This document shows positions 19,729 to 32,560 of a stretch of 64,000 bases of DNA, piece after piece. This stretch comes from CAVQBC01 sp963848415 (GTDB taxonomy: Bacteria > Actinomycetota > Thermoleophilia > Solirubrobacterales > Solirubrobacteraceae): positions 1,364,001-1,428,000 of the forward strand of contig CAWKDN010000001.1 in NCBI GenBank assembly GCA_963848415.1. Reading direction: 5' to 3'. Position 1 is the first letter of the stretch. Each line of letters opens with the position of its first letter. A program made the position numbers and the translations under genes. The notes under the pieces were generated by a model, which ran no database searches, was not told where the DNA came from, and saw nothing but the letters and a program-made list of their open reading frames with translations.

Positions 19729-20259
19729 GTGAACGACCTGACCGACCCGGCGGGAATCGCGGCGCTCGCGGCCGGGGCCGTCGCCCTGCTGGCGCTGCTG
19801 CTCGCGCTCATCCTGGCGGTGCGGGTGCGGCGCCTGCGCTCCGACCAGCGCCACGTCCTCGGCGACCACGGCGAGCGCGACCTCGTGGCCCACGCGGCCG
19901 GCCTGCACGACGCCTTCGGCGTCCTGCACGCCCGCGTGGAGGAGGTCGCCGCGCGCCTGGACGAGCGCATGGCCACCGCCGAGGACCGGCTCGACGGCGC
20001 CATCGCCTACCGCGCGCTCGTGCGCTACGACGCCTACGGCGAGGTCTCCGGGCGACAATCCACGACGTTGGCGCTGCTCGACGCCGCACACAACGGCGTC
20101 GTGCTCTCGAGCATCGCCCATCGCGACACGGCGCGGCTGTACTGCAAGTCCGTGCACGCCGGCCGCGGCGAGCACGAGCTCTCGCCCGAGGAGAACGAGG
20201 CGATTCGGCTCGCCCTGGCCGGCGAGCTGGGCTCGGTCACGCTGGACGCGCTGGACTGA
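19729..20259 (+). CDS. DUF4446 family membrane protein
   Basis: 176 residues, GTG 19729. One N-terminal membrane helix (AALAAGAVALLALLLALILAV) precedes a helical stretch. The C-terminal domain contains RYDAYGEVSGRQSTTLALLD and GVVLSSIAHRDTARLYCK, the DUF4446 signature. Function is unknown; in firmicutes the family often sits near parB or soj genes. It is followed 7 bp later by pheA and is probably cotranscribed with it. Confidence 0.85.
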   Translation: MNDLTDPAGIAALAAGAVALLALLLALILAVRVRRLRSDQRHVLGDHGERDLVAHAAGLHDAFGVLHARVEEVAARLDERMATAEDRLDGAIAYRALVRYDAYGEVSGRQSTTLALLDAAHNGVVLSSIAHRDTARLYCKSVHAGRGEHELSPEENEAIRLALAGELGSVTLDALD

Positions 20260-20266
20260 CGCGGTC

Positions 20267-21163
20267 GTGCGCGCGGGCTTCCTCGGGCCGGAGGGCACCT
20301 TCTCGTGGGAGGCGCTGCTCGACGACCCGGTGGCGGAGGGCTGGGAGCCGGTCGCCCTGCCGACCGTCTACGAGACCGTCATGGCGGTCCACGACGGGCG
20401 CGTGGACCGCGCGCTCGTCCCCTTCGAGAACTCGCTCGAGGGCTCGGTCAACGCGGCGCTCGACGCGCTGGCCTTCGAGACCGACGACGTCGTGATCGTC
20501 GGCGAGCGCGTGCATCCGATCCGCCATTGCCTGGTGGCGCGCGAGCCGGTCGCCCTGGAGGCGCTGCGCGTCGTCGTGTCCCATCCGCAGGCCAGCGGCC
20601 AGTGCGCGCGCTTCATCCGCACCCGGCTGCCGGACGCGGTCGTCGTGCCGGCGACCTCGACCGCCGAGGCGGTGCGGGTCGTCGCCGAGGGACGGGCGCT
20701 GCCGGACGGCTCGGAGCCGGCGGGCGCGGGGGGAGCGGGCCCGGCCGCGGCGCTCGGCAACCGGCTGGCCGCCGAGCGCTACGGCTGCACGATCCTGCGG
20801 TCGGGGGTGGAGGACGTCGCCGACAACGAGACGCGCTTCGTGTGGATCGCCCGCGCGGGCGCGGACCCGCGGGCGGGCAGGACCGCGGGCCACGCCGGGC
20901 CGGCCAAGACGTCGCTGGTCTTCTGGGACGTCGGCGCGGACGCGCCCGGCTGGCTCGTGCGCTGCCTGTCGGAGTTCGCCTTCCGCGGCGTGAACCTGAC
21001 CCGCATCGAGTCCCGCCCGCGCAAGCAGGGGCTCGGCCGCTACATGTTCTTCCTCGACCTGGAGGGCGCGACGACCGACGAGCCGGTCGCGGGGGCGATC
21101 GCCGGGCTGCGGGCGCACGCCGAGGCGGTGCGCGTGCTGGGCTCCTATCCGGCAGCGACCTGA
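20267..21163 (+). CDS. pheA: Prephenate dehydratase
   Basis: 298 residues, GTG 20267. Converts prephenate to phenylpyruvate in phenylalanine synthesis. The catalytic domain is about 1-190 (LGPEGTFSWEALL, LVPFENSLEGSVNAALD, VVVSHPQASGQC, and the Thr-containing DNETRFVWI region). The C-terminal ACT domain is about 215-298 with the Phe-binding ESRPRKQG motif. It is a standalone dehydratase with no fused chorismate mutase. An insertion of about 10 Gly/Ala residues near 155 is a minor oddity. Confidence 0.94.
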   Translation: MRAGFLGPEGTFSWEALLDDPVAEGWEPVALPTVYETVMAVHDGRVDRALVPFENSLEGSVNAALDALAFETDDVVIVGERVHPIRHCLVAREPVALEALRVVVSHPQASGQCARFIRTRLPDAVVVPATSTAEAVRVVAEGRALPDGSEPAGAGGAGPAAALGNRLAAERYGCTILRSGVEDVADNETRFVWIARAGADPRAGRTAGHAGPAKTSLVFWDVGADAPGWLVRCLSEFAFRGVNLTRIESRPRKQGLGRYMFFLDLEGATTDEPVAGAIAGLRAHAEAVRVLGSYPAAT

Positions 21164-21184
21164 GCCCGCCCTGAGCCGCCGGGC

Positions 21185-21237
21185 GCCCGTTCCCGCACGG
21201 GCCGGGAGGGGGTCGGAGGGGGCGCCGTCACGGCGCC
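21185..21237 (+). terminator. Two hairpins downstream of pheA
   Basis: GCCCGT-N6-ACGGGC at 21185-21202 and GGCGCCG-TCA-CGGCGCC at 21221-21237. Both are GC-rich and lack a clear U-tract. They are likely the pheA terminator region. Confidence 0.45.
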
Positions 21238-21257
21238 GGGCCGCCGGGGCGCTCGGC

Positions 21258-21263
21258 TACACT
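21258..21263 (+). promoter_or_regulatory. -10 box TACACT of the HNH gene
   Basis: TACACT lies 11 bp before ATG 21275 and 116 bp before the more likely GTG 21380. If the GTG is used, the transcript has a leader of about 110 nt containing two hairpins. Confidence 0.4.
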
Positions 21264-21305
21264 CCCGCGCAGCGATGGGACGCGCTGTTCTCCCAGCACC
21301 ACGGG

Positions 21306-21367
21306 GGTCCGTGCCGCTCGAGAACCACCGGCGGCACGGACCGGGCTCCAACGGCTCGAGCCGTTGG
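21306..21367 (+). other. Structured leader: 11-bp hairpin plus 20-bp perfect palindrome
   Basis: Arm GGTCCGTGCCG (21306-21316) pairs with CGGCACGGACC (21332-21342). A perfect palindrome CCAACGGCTC/GAGCCGTTGG follows at 21348-21367, directly before the AGGTGG ribosome-binding site (21370-21375) of the HNH gene. It could control translation or be a DNA-binding site; which one is unknown. Confidence 0.5.
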
Positions 21368-21379
21368 TCAGGTGGTCGT

Positions 21380-21877
21380 GTGCTGGTGCTCAACGCCACG
21401 TTCGAGCCCATCAACGTGTGCACCGTCCGGCGCGCGACGGTGCTGCTGCTCAAGGAGAAGGCCGAGGTGCTCGAGGTCGGGACGTCCGACCTGCGCTGGG
21501 CGACCGGCTCGCTGCCACGGCCGGTCGTGATCCGGCTCGTGAGCTATGTCCGCATCCCGCGCGACTCCCACAAGCGCAAGATCACCCGCCGCGCGGTGTT
21601 CGCCCGCGATGGCTGGAGCTGTCAGTACTGCGGCGCCCGCACGAGCCTGACGGTCGACCACGTGATCCCGCGCTCGAAGGGCGGCCCGTCGAGCTGGGAC
21701 AACATCGTGGCCTCGTGCGCGCCGTGCAACCGGCGCAAGGGCGACCGGCTGCCCAACCAGATCAACATGCACCCGCGCAGCAAGCCGCGCATGCCGAGCC
21801 CGCACATCTTCATCCAGCTCGCCTCACCGACGATCCCGGCGACCTGGAAGCAGTACCTCTCCTTCGAAGCCGCCTGA
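21380..21877 (+). CDS. HNH endonuclease family protein
   Basis: 165 residues from GTG 21380 (VLVLNATFEPINV), chosen because AGGTGG precedes it and homologues of this type begin at this motif; ATG 21275 in the same frame is an alternative. The C-terminal HNH domain shows CQYCG, LTVDHVIPRSKGG, WDNIVASCAPCNRRKGD: two zinc CxxC pairs and the His-Asn-His core. The N-terminal domain (ATFEPINVCTVRRATVLLLK) is shared by a widespread family in actinobacteria and cyanobacteria whose role is unsettled. It is not obviously linked to a mobile element. Confidence 0.88.
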   Translation: MLVLNATFEPINVCTVRRATVLLLKEKAEVLEVGTSDLRWATGSLPRPVVIRLVSYVRIPRDSHKRKITRRAVFARDGWSCQYCGARTSLTVDHVIPRSKGGPSSWDNIVASCAPCNRRKGDRLPNQINMHPRSKPRMPSPHIFIQLASPTIPATWKQYLSFEAA

Positions 21878-22306
21878 GCCCGGCGCGTCGCGGCGCCGCG
21901 TTCCAGGGCGCCGAGCGGGTAGCACGGCGGGCATGCCGGCCGAACCAGGCGGGCCGCACGGCCCGTCGCCCGCGCCGCCGCTGATATCCGCGACTCCTCC
22001 CGCCTTAACGGCCGAGGGCGTGGCTTCGACAAGCCACGCCCTCGGTGATGCACTGCTGGACTTCAGGCCAACACCAGCGGTCTGGCGGCCGGGGGGACCA
22101 ACTCCGGCACTGGTGAAGGCGGCGTCACGGTGTGGATTCCGCTCCCAGCGGGTCCAGCACCGGCTGGTCTAGCGGCCGGACGCCTCCAGGGTCCCGCAAG
22201 AACTGTCACTCAATGTCGGACCACCCCCTTTCTCTGGTGACCTCGCAAGATAGCGGGTCAGACGGACGGGCACGACCGGTGGGCGCCGGCGGCCGCTCCG
22301 CGGAGG
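21878..22306. other. Gene-free 429-bp gap between convergent HNH and gyrA genes; candidate structured RNA
   Basis: No coding frame is supported here. Visible structure: a 15-bp perfect hairpin (22012-22045); an 8-bp long-range complementarity TGCTGGAC (22054-22061) with GTCCAGCA (22152-22159); and a 13/14 direct repeat GGTCT-[GA]-GCGGCCGG at 22079-22092 and 22166-22179. On the minus strand TATCTT (22247-22252) could be a -10 box for a transcript of about 230 nt ending at the hairpin. I could not match it to tmRNA, RNase P RNA, SRP RNA or tRNA. Confidence 0.35.
22012..22045. terminator. Strong 15-bp hairpin
   Basis: CCGAGGGCGTGGCTT / AAGCCACGCCCTCGG with a CGAC loop, perfect over 15 bp. It sits between convergent genes and can act on both strands. 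Neither side has a long U-tract. Confidence 0.6.
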
Positions 22307-24937
<2,631 letters not shown>

Positions 24938-24938
24938 C

Positions 24939-27356
<2,418 letters not shown>

Positions 27357-27382
27357 GGAGCCTTTCGGTCAAACGAGCAAAA

Positions 27383-27418
27383 CCCCGGCGCCACGGCACT
27401 GCACGGCCGCGCCCGGGG
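27383..27418 (-). terminator. Terminator-like hairpin with U-tract inside the gyrB leader
   Basis: On the minus strand CCCCGGGCGC pairs with GCGCCGGGG (one bulged G), with an inner CGGC/GCCG stem, followed directly by TTTT (plus-strand AAAA, 27379-27382). It lies between the predicted gyrB promoter and the gyrB start, so it looks like an attenuator rather than an end-of-operon terminator. Confidence 0.5.
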
Positions 27419-27438
27419 AGCTTCCTGCAGTGGCGAAG

Positions 27439-27444
27439 ATATTA
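27439..27444 (-). promoter_or_regulatory. Extended -10 promoter of gyrB
   Basis: Minus-strand TGC-TAATAT, an extended -10 element in otherwise GC-rich DNA. It predicts a transcript start near 27432 and a leader of about 76 nt for gyrB. There is no convincing -35. Confidence 0.6.
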
Positions 27445-27684
27445 GCACAGCGACCCGTCGGATCCGAGGGTCTGGCCGGACTGAAAGTCCTGCAAATGTC
27501 GCAAAACGAGCGGGGCGGGCGGCGGCCTCGGACGACCCCGGCGCGCGGCGGGCGCGGCGCTCGGCCCACCGGGTTCGCCCGACCCGTGCGAGGGCTTCGC
27601 ACACGGCCTCCGCGGGCTCGTCGGGCGCGCTCGGCTCCCTCCGCCGGCGGCGTGTCGCTTGCCCGTCCTCCCGCGCGCGTCGAT
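27445..27684. other. Gap upstream of gyrB, no gene seen
   Basis: 240 bp between the gyrB promoter and the dciA stop. Only a small palindrome (GGACT-GAA-AGTCC, near 27478) and GC-rich DNA are visible. I see no supported coding frame. Confidence 0.5.
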
Positions 27685-27987
27685 CTACCCACCGGCGGCG
27701 CGCGCCTGCACGCGGAGGCGGCGCACGGCCGGGCGTCCGAGGCGCGCGTTGAGCCGCTCGACGACCCGCTCGGACATGAGGTCGAGCTCTTGCGCCCACA
27801 CGGCCGACGTACAGGCGACCGTGACCACCCCGTCGCGCTCGGCCACCGCCGTCGCCACCGCCCCGAAGGCCTCCCCGGCGGCTTCGGGCCAGGCCCGTTG
27901 GACGTCCGCGAGCAGCGTCGCCGGCGCAAGGCCCGCCGTCAGGCCCTCGAGTGCGAGCCCGACCGGGCGCGCCGCGCGGCGCCTCAT
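27685..27987 (-). CDS. dciA: DciA-type replication protein (DUF721)
   Basis: 100 residues from ATG 27985-27987, overlapping the recF stop as ATGA. Contains WPEAAGEAFGAVATAVAERDGVVTV and SAVWAQELDLMSERVVERLN, typical of DUF721. In bacteria without DnaC/DnaI the family (DciA) loads or activates the replicative helicase. The recF-dciA-gyrB order is standard in actinobacteria. Confidence 0.88.
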   Translation of the reverse strand: MRRRAARPVGLALEGLTAGLAPATLLADVQRAWPEAAGEAFGAVATAVAERDGVVTVACTSAVWAQELDLMSERVVERLNARLGRPAVRRLRVQARAAGG

Positions 27988-29108
27988 CCCGCGCGGCGCT
28001 CCGGATCGACGGCGGCGGCCTGCAGCACGGCGCCCTCGGAGATCGCGAGCCGCGTGACACCGGCGCCGTCGGCCCCCGGCACGTGGGCGAGCTCCGTCGT
28101 GGTCACCACGCTCTGCCCACCGTCGCGCAGCAACACGTCCACGAGCCGGGCCCGGCGCCCGGCGTCGAGCTCGCTCATCACGTCGTCGAGGAGCATCAGC
28201 GGCGCCGAGCCGCGCTCCTCGGCGAGCTCCTCGCGCTCGGCCAGCAGCAGGGCGAGCAGCCCGAGCCGCTGCTGGCCACGCGAGCCGTAGGCGCGCAGGT
28301 CGCGGCCGGCGCGCCGGAAGGCGAGCTCGTCGCGATGGGGCCCGTGGCCCGTGAACCCACGCTCGAGATCGCCGGCGGTGCGCTCCGCCAGCTCGGCGGC
28401 GAGCTCGGCGGCGTCCCGCGCCCGTGACCGCGGCCGGTAGGCCAGCTCCGGCACATCCTCGAGGCCGAGGCCTGCGGCGTGCTCGGCGAAGCGCGGCGCG
28501 AGGCGCCCGGCGGCGGCGGCGCGATCCGCCATCAGGGCGACGCCGTGGCGGGCCAGCTCGGCGTCCCATGCCGGGAGCGAGGCGGGCGAGGCGCGGGCGG
28601 CGCGCACCGCGGCGATGAGCGCGTTGCGCTGGCCCAGCGCCGCCGCGTAGGCGCGCCGAGTCGCCACACGGACAGGCCACAGCGCTGCGATCACCTGGTC
28701 GAGATGCGCACGGCGCAACGCCGGGGCGCCGAGCACCAGGTCCAGCCGGTCGGGCAGGAACACCGACACCAGCGGACGGGCGCTCGCGTCGGTCAGCCGC
28801 TCGACGGGCGCGCCGTCGACCTGCAGGCGCTTGGGCTCGCCCGGCTGGAAGCCGACGGTGATGGCGTGGGTCCCGTGGTCGTCCTCGACGTCGAGCTCGA
28901 GCCGAAGGACGCCGGCCCCGAAGCGGACGGCCTCGCGCTCGTTCGCCGTCCGGCACGAGCGACCGGTGCAGGCGAAGTAGAGCGCCTCGAGCAGGTTCGT
29001 CTTGCCGGCCCCGTTGCGCCCGGAGACGACCGTGAGCTCGGGGCCGAGCCACGCCTCGGCGCTCTCGTAGGAGCGGAAGTTGCGCAGGCGTAGCCGGGTG
29101 GCCCTCAT
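27984..29108 (-). CDS. recF: DNA replication and repair protein RecF
   Basis: 374 residues, ATG 29106-29108. SMC-like ATPase: Walker A GRNGAGKTN (about 30-38), RTANEREAVRFG, the signature GSRGQQR, and Walker B LMLLDDVMSELD. With RecO/RecR it loads RecA at gaps. It lies between dnaN (17 bp upstream) and dciA. Confidence 0.95.
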   Translation of the reverse strand: MRATRLRLRNFRSYESAEAWLGPELTVVSGRNGAGKTNLLEALYFACTGRSCRTANEREAVRFGAGVLRLELDVEDDHGTHAITVGFQPGEPKRLQVDGAPVERLTDASARPLVSVFLPDRLDLVLGAPALRRAHLDQVIAALWPVRVATRRAYAAALGQRNALIAAVRAARASPASLPAWDAELARHGVALMADRAAAAGRLAPRFAEHAAGLGLEDVPELAYRPRSRARDAAELAAELAERTAGDLERGFTGHGPHRDELAFRRAGRDLRAYGSRGQQRLGLLALLLAEREELAEERGSAPLMLLDDVMSELDAGRRARLVDVLLRDGGQSVVTTTELAHVPGADGAGVTRLAISEGAVLQAAAVDPERRAG

Positions 29109-29125
29109 CGTTCGGGCCCGAACGC

Positions 29126-30235
29126 CTACACGTTGAGCCGGATCGGCATCAGCAGGTAGACGAACCCGCTGCCGTCGGCCGCCTGGATGAGCCCCGGGCG
29201 CAGCGGGGAGATCAGCTTGAGCAGCACGTCGGCGGACTCCAGCGCCTCCAGGCCGTCGCGCAGGAACTCGGGGTTGAAGCCGATCTCCAGTGGCTCGCCC
29301 TGAAAGGGCACCGGCAGCGACTCGCTGGCCTCGCCGACGTCGGGCGTGCGGGCCGACACCGTCAGCTCGCCCTCCGTGAACGCCAGCCGCAGCGGCGCGT
29401 TCTTCTGCGCGAGCAGCGAGATGCGGCGCACGACCTCGGTGATCTCCGCGCCGGCCAGCTGAAGCTCGTGCTCGTAGGCGTCGGGCAGGAGCTGGCGGTA
29501 GTTCGGGAACTGGCCGTCGATCAGCCGCGAGGACAGCACCACGCCGCCGGCCTCGAAGATCACCTGGTTCGTGCGCACGGCGACCGACAGCGCCTCGTCG
29601 TCGGCCTGCTGGACGATGCGGGTGAGCTCCTGCAACGCGCGAGCCGGCACGTTGGCCTCGAAGCTGCCCTCGAGCGCCGCCTCGAGCTTGGTCTCCTTCA
29701 CCGAAAGCCGGTAGGAGTCGGTCGCCACCATGCGCAGCTCGTCGCCGTTCGCGGACACGAGGATGCCGGTGAGGACCGGGCGGGTCTCGTCGCGGGAGGC
29801 GGACCGCGCCACCTTGACCACCGTCTCGACGAATGCGCCGCCGGGGACCTGCACGCGCCCGTCCTGCTCAGGCTCGGGGAAGGGGGGGAAGTCCTCCAAG
29901 CGCAACGTGCGGATGTGGAAGGTCGCCGGGCCGGCGACGATCTCGACGTCCTGCTCGGACGGCCGCAGCTCGAGCGAGACCTCGTCCCCCGGCAGCGCGC
30001 GGACGACGTCCACCAGCAGACGCGCCGGCAGCACGACGGCGCCCTCGCGCACGACCTCACCGTCCAGTGGCACGCGCAGGCCGATCTCCATGTCGGTCGC
30101 CCGCAGCTCGATGCCGTCTCCCTGCGCCGCGATCTGCACCCCGGACAACGCCTGCACGGCGCTGCGCGTCGAGGCCGCCCGCGTCACCGTCTGCAGTTGT
30201 CCGAAGAGCGCGTCGCGTCGCGTGGAGAGCTTCAT
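29126..30235 (-). CDS. dnaN: DNA polymerase III beta sliding clamp
   Basis: 369 residues from ATG 30233-30235 (MKLSTRRDALFGQLQTV); the frame is open 27 codons further but that extension is not clamp-like. It shows the three-domain clamp pattern with RATDMEIGLR, FPPFPE, RPVLTGILV, LRMVATDSYRLSV, IDGQFPNYRQLLP and the C-terminal YLLMPIRLNV. The ring dimer tethers polymerase III. Confidence 0.96.
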   Translation of the reverse strand: MKLSTRRDALFGQLQTVTRAASTRSAVQALSGVQIAAQGDGIELRATDMEIGLRVPLDGEVVREGAVVLPARLLVDVVRALPGDEVSLELRPSEQDVEIVAGPATFHIRTLRLEDFPPFPEPEQDGRVQVPGGAFVETVVKVARSASRDETRPVLTGILVSANGDELRMVATDSYRLSVKETKLEAALEGSFEANVPARALQELTRIVQQADDEALSVAVRTNQVIFEAGGVVLSSRLIDGQFPNYRQLLPDAYEHELQLAGAEITEVVRRISLLAQKNAPLRLAFTEGELTVSARTPDVGEASESLPVPFQGEPLEIGFNPEFLRDGLEALESADVLLKLISPLRPGLIQAADGSGFVYLLMPIRLNV

Positions 30236-30404
30236 GTGGATGGCAGTCCGATCGGTCGATGATGGAGATGGAGAAGAATGGATATCGCCTTCGTCTGGGG
30301 TGTGTGGGCGGTGCACAACCGCGTCGAACCCCGCAAGGAGCGGCTCATGCTGCGCACAATGAGGGGTGTGCGCGACCTTGGAAGTCTGTCAGGGCGGACG
30401 GTCG
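30236..30404. other. dnaA-dnaN intergenic region
   Basis: 169 bp, with weak matches to DnaA boxes (GGTGCACAA near 30337 and GCGCACAA near 30353 in the reverse sense) and an imperfect GCGCACA/TGTGCGC inverted repeat near 30353-30374. It probably carries the dnaN promoter and possibly secondary DnaA sites. Confidence 0.35.
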
Positions 30405-31790
30405 TCATCGCCCGCGCTTGAGCTCGGCGGTGAGGCGTTGCACCGCGTCGAAGGCGTCGGCGTCGTCGGCGATGCGCGCGGCGGTCCGCCGGTAGGCGTG
30501 CAGCACCGTCGTGTGGTTGCGGCCGCCGAACGCGCGCCCGATGGCCGGCAGGGTGGCGTCGGTCAGCTCGCGCGAGAGGTACATCGCGATCTGCCGCGGC
30601 CACGTCACCGGCGCGGCTCGCGACGTGGAGAGCATCTGGTCGAGCGAGACGCCGAAGGCCTCGCAGGTGCGCTCCTGGATCTCGCGCACCGTCCGCGTGC
30701 GCGGGCGCAGGTCGGGATAGAGGTCGTCGAGCACCTCGCTCGCGAGCGTCGCGTCGAGCGGCCGGCCGGTGAGCGAGCCGAAGGCGACGACGCGGATGAG
30801 GGCGCCCTCGAGCGTGCGCACGTTCGCGTCGATGCGATCGGCGATCAGCGCCAGGGCGGCGGGCTCGATCTCGGGGAGGTCGTCCTGGAGCACCCGTTTG
30901 CGCAGGATGGTCATACGGGTCTCGAGGTCCGGGGAGCGGACATCGCAGACGAGCCCGGCCTCGAAGCGCTCGCGCAGGCGGTCCTCGAGCTGGTCCATGC
31001 TGCGCGGGGGGCGGTCGGAGGTGAGCACGAGCTGGGCGCCGCCGCCGAGCAGGGCGTTGAACGTGTGGAAGAACTCCTGCTCCGTCCGGGCCTTGCTCTG
31101 CAGGAACTGGACGTCGTCGACCAGCAGGACGTCGACGTCGCGGTAGGCAGCACGGAAGTCCTGCATCGTCGCCTTGCCGTGCACCGCGCCGATGAAGTGG
31201 TCGGTGAAGGCCTCGGCCGTCGTGCACCGCACCGCGAGCCCGTCGCCGTAGATCTCGACGTAGGCGGCGACGGAGTGCAGCAGGTGCGTCTTGCCTAGCC
31301 CCGGCGGCCCGCAGATGAACAGCGGGTTGTAGGCGAGTCCGGGCATCTCGGCGACCGCGAGGGCGGCGGCGTGGGCGAAGCGGTTGGAGTCGCCGATCAC
31401 GAACTGGTCGAAGGTGAGACGGGGGTTCGGCACGGGCACCGTGGGCACGCGGGTGGGAGCGCCGTCCGCCGCTGGCGGCGCGGGGGATTGCTGCCGGGTG
31501 CCGGGGGCCGGCGTGGTGGCCCCCGTCTCGGCCGTGCGCGACGACCTGGCGACCAGTTCGACGCCCATGCCCGCTCCGAGGGCCGCGCCCGCGCAGGCGT
31601 CCAGCAGCCGGCCGAAGCGGGCTTCGACCCGATCGCGCTCATCGTCGGCCGCCAACACGACCAGCAGCCGCCCGTCCTGGTGGGAGAGCTCGAGCGGCTC
31701 GAGGAAGAGGTGCCACACCGGCTCGGGCACCGCTCGGCGGAGGTGGCTACGGACGAGCGCCCAGGCGTGTGCGGGATCGGCGTCGGACAC
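30405..31790 (-). CDS. dnaA: Chromosomal replication initiator DnaA
   Basis: 461 residues, GTG 31788-31790. Domain I is about 1-80; a variable Pro/Ala linker about 85-120; AAA+ domain III with Walker A GPPGLGKTH, Walker B LLVDDVQFL and a sensor 2-like RTLEGALIR. Domain IV carries the DNA-binding signature GGRNHTTVLHA. A GGAGG element lies 15 nt before the GTG, rather far, so the exact start is uncertain. It is shorter than many actinobacterial DnaAs because the linker is short. Confidence 0.96.
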   Translation of the reverse strand: MSDADPAHAWALVRSHLRRAVPEPVWHLFLEPLELSHQDGRLLVVLAADDERDRVEARFGRLLDACAGAALGAGMGVELVARSSRTAETGATTPAPGTRQQSPAPPAADGAPTRVPTVPVPNPRLTFDQFVIGDSNRFAHAAALAVAEMPGLAYNPLFICGPPGLGKTHLLHSVAAYVEIYGDGLAVRCTTAEAFTDHFIGAVHGKATMQDFRAAYRDVDVLLVDDVQFLQSKARTEQEFFHTFNALLGGGAQLVLTSDRPPRSMDQLEDRLRERFEAGLVCDVRSPDLETRMTILRKRVLQDDLPEIEPAALALIADRIDANVRTLEGALIRVVAFGSLTGRPLDATLASEVLDDLYPDLRPRTRTVREIQERTCEAFGVSLDQMLSTSRAAPVTWPRQIAMYLSRELTDATLPAIGRAFGGRNHTTVLHAYRRTAARIADDADAFDAVQRLTAELKRGR

Positions 31791-31872
31791 GGGCGCGCGG
31801 ATGCGCCTCCTCTCCCAGGGAGGTCGTGGAAACGGACGGACGGAGGAGCCCTAGGGGCCCCGGCGAAGCGCG

Positions 31873-31878
31873 AATATA
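31873..31878 (-). promoter_or_regulatory. Extended -10 promoter of dnaA
   Basis: Minus-strand TGC-TATATT, the same extended -10 design as gyrB. It predicts a leader of about 76 nt before the dnaA GTG. No clear -35. Confidence 0.55.
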
Positions 31879-32369
31879 GCAACGGTCCGGAGGGCTCCTG
31901 GGACGCTGCGCGGGAGCCTTCGCGACCAGCGCGCAAAACGCGCGGAAAAGCTCCGCATCCCGGTCGCGGAGGGCTGTCGACGACCTGTTGAGGGACCTGT
32001 GGACAACCAGGTCCGCCCAGCGCCTGGCCGGTCGCCGGCGGTGACATGCCGCCGAGGACCAGTGCGGCCCGTGCCCGGGCGAGCCTCCCTCCAACGAACC
32101 GGCGTCGGCCGGGGCCGGCAAGGGCCTCCGGGCGATCGGCGAGCAGGAGCGGAGGAGCCGACCCGGTGGCGGATCTCCGGCCAATCCCGCGGGTCGGACG
32201 AATCGCCGATCGGCTGTCGGAGCTGTTCCGGCCTGGTCGTTGGCCAGCTGTCGGTATGGCGGTCGGATCGGCGTCGAATTGGTCCCGGACGGCCCCGGAG
32301 CCGGCGGTCGGACCTCCCCCAGGCCGGTCCTCCGGCCCTCAGCCGACACAGCGCCGCGGACGGCCCGTG

Positions 32370-32375
32370 TATCCT
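32370..32375 (+). promoter_or_regulatory. -10 box TATCCT upstream of rpmH
   Basis: TATCCT 50 bp before the rpmH ATG, the best promoter candidate for the rpmH-rnpA-yidD-yidC-jag operon. A -35 is not clear. Confidence 0.4.
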
Positions 32376-32425
32376 GATGGGCCGGTTCGCCGCCTTCCCC
32401 GATCCGCGAATCGATCCGCCTCCTC

Positions 32426-32560
32426 ATGAAGCGCACCTACCAGCCGAAGAAGCGCAAGCGCGCCCGCACGCACGGGTTCCGTTCCCGCATGCAGACGCGG
32501 GCCGGCCGCCACGTGCTCAAGCGGCGACGCAACAAGGGCCGCAAGCGGCTCGCCGTCTAG
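32426..32560 (+). CDS. rpmH: Ribosomal protein bL34
   Basis: 44 residues, ATG 32426, too short for usual length filters. Sequence MKRTYQPKKRKRARTHGFR followed by RMQTRAGRHVLKRRRNKGRK is canonical bL34 of the large ribosomal subunit. Its stop codon abuts the rnpA ATG, the usual rpmH-rnpA arrangement beside oriC. Confidence 0.97.
   Translation: MKRTYQPKKRKRARTHGFRSRMQTRAGRHVLKRRRNKGRKRLAV

Larger units (their letters stand above)
31791..32425. other. Probable chromosomal origin (oriC) between dnaA and rpmH
   Basis: 635 bp with no supported gene, at the point where transcription diverges (dnaA leftward, rpmH rightward). A perfect actinobacterial-type DnaA box TGTGGACAA (reverse of TTGTCCACA) is at 31998-32006. 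It is embedded in the inverted repeat GGACCTG-N8-CAGGTCC (31993-32014). Nearby are CGCGACC/GGTCGCG (31921-31927 and 31962-31968) enclosing CGCGC-AAAAC-GCGCG (31930-31944). I see only one perfect box, fewer than usual. Confidence 0.6.

Noticed and set aside
21878..22306. tmRNA, RNase P RNA or SRP RNA in the HNH-gyrA gap
   Set aside because: None of the conserved cores of these RNAs (tRNA-like ends, P4 helix motif, SRP GGAAG/AGCAG loop) can be found.
30366..31298. Plus-strand frame opposite dnaA (310 codons)
   Set aside because: Exact antisense of the conserved dnaA coding region; low-complexity product without family features.
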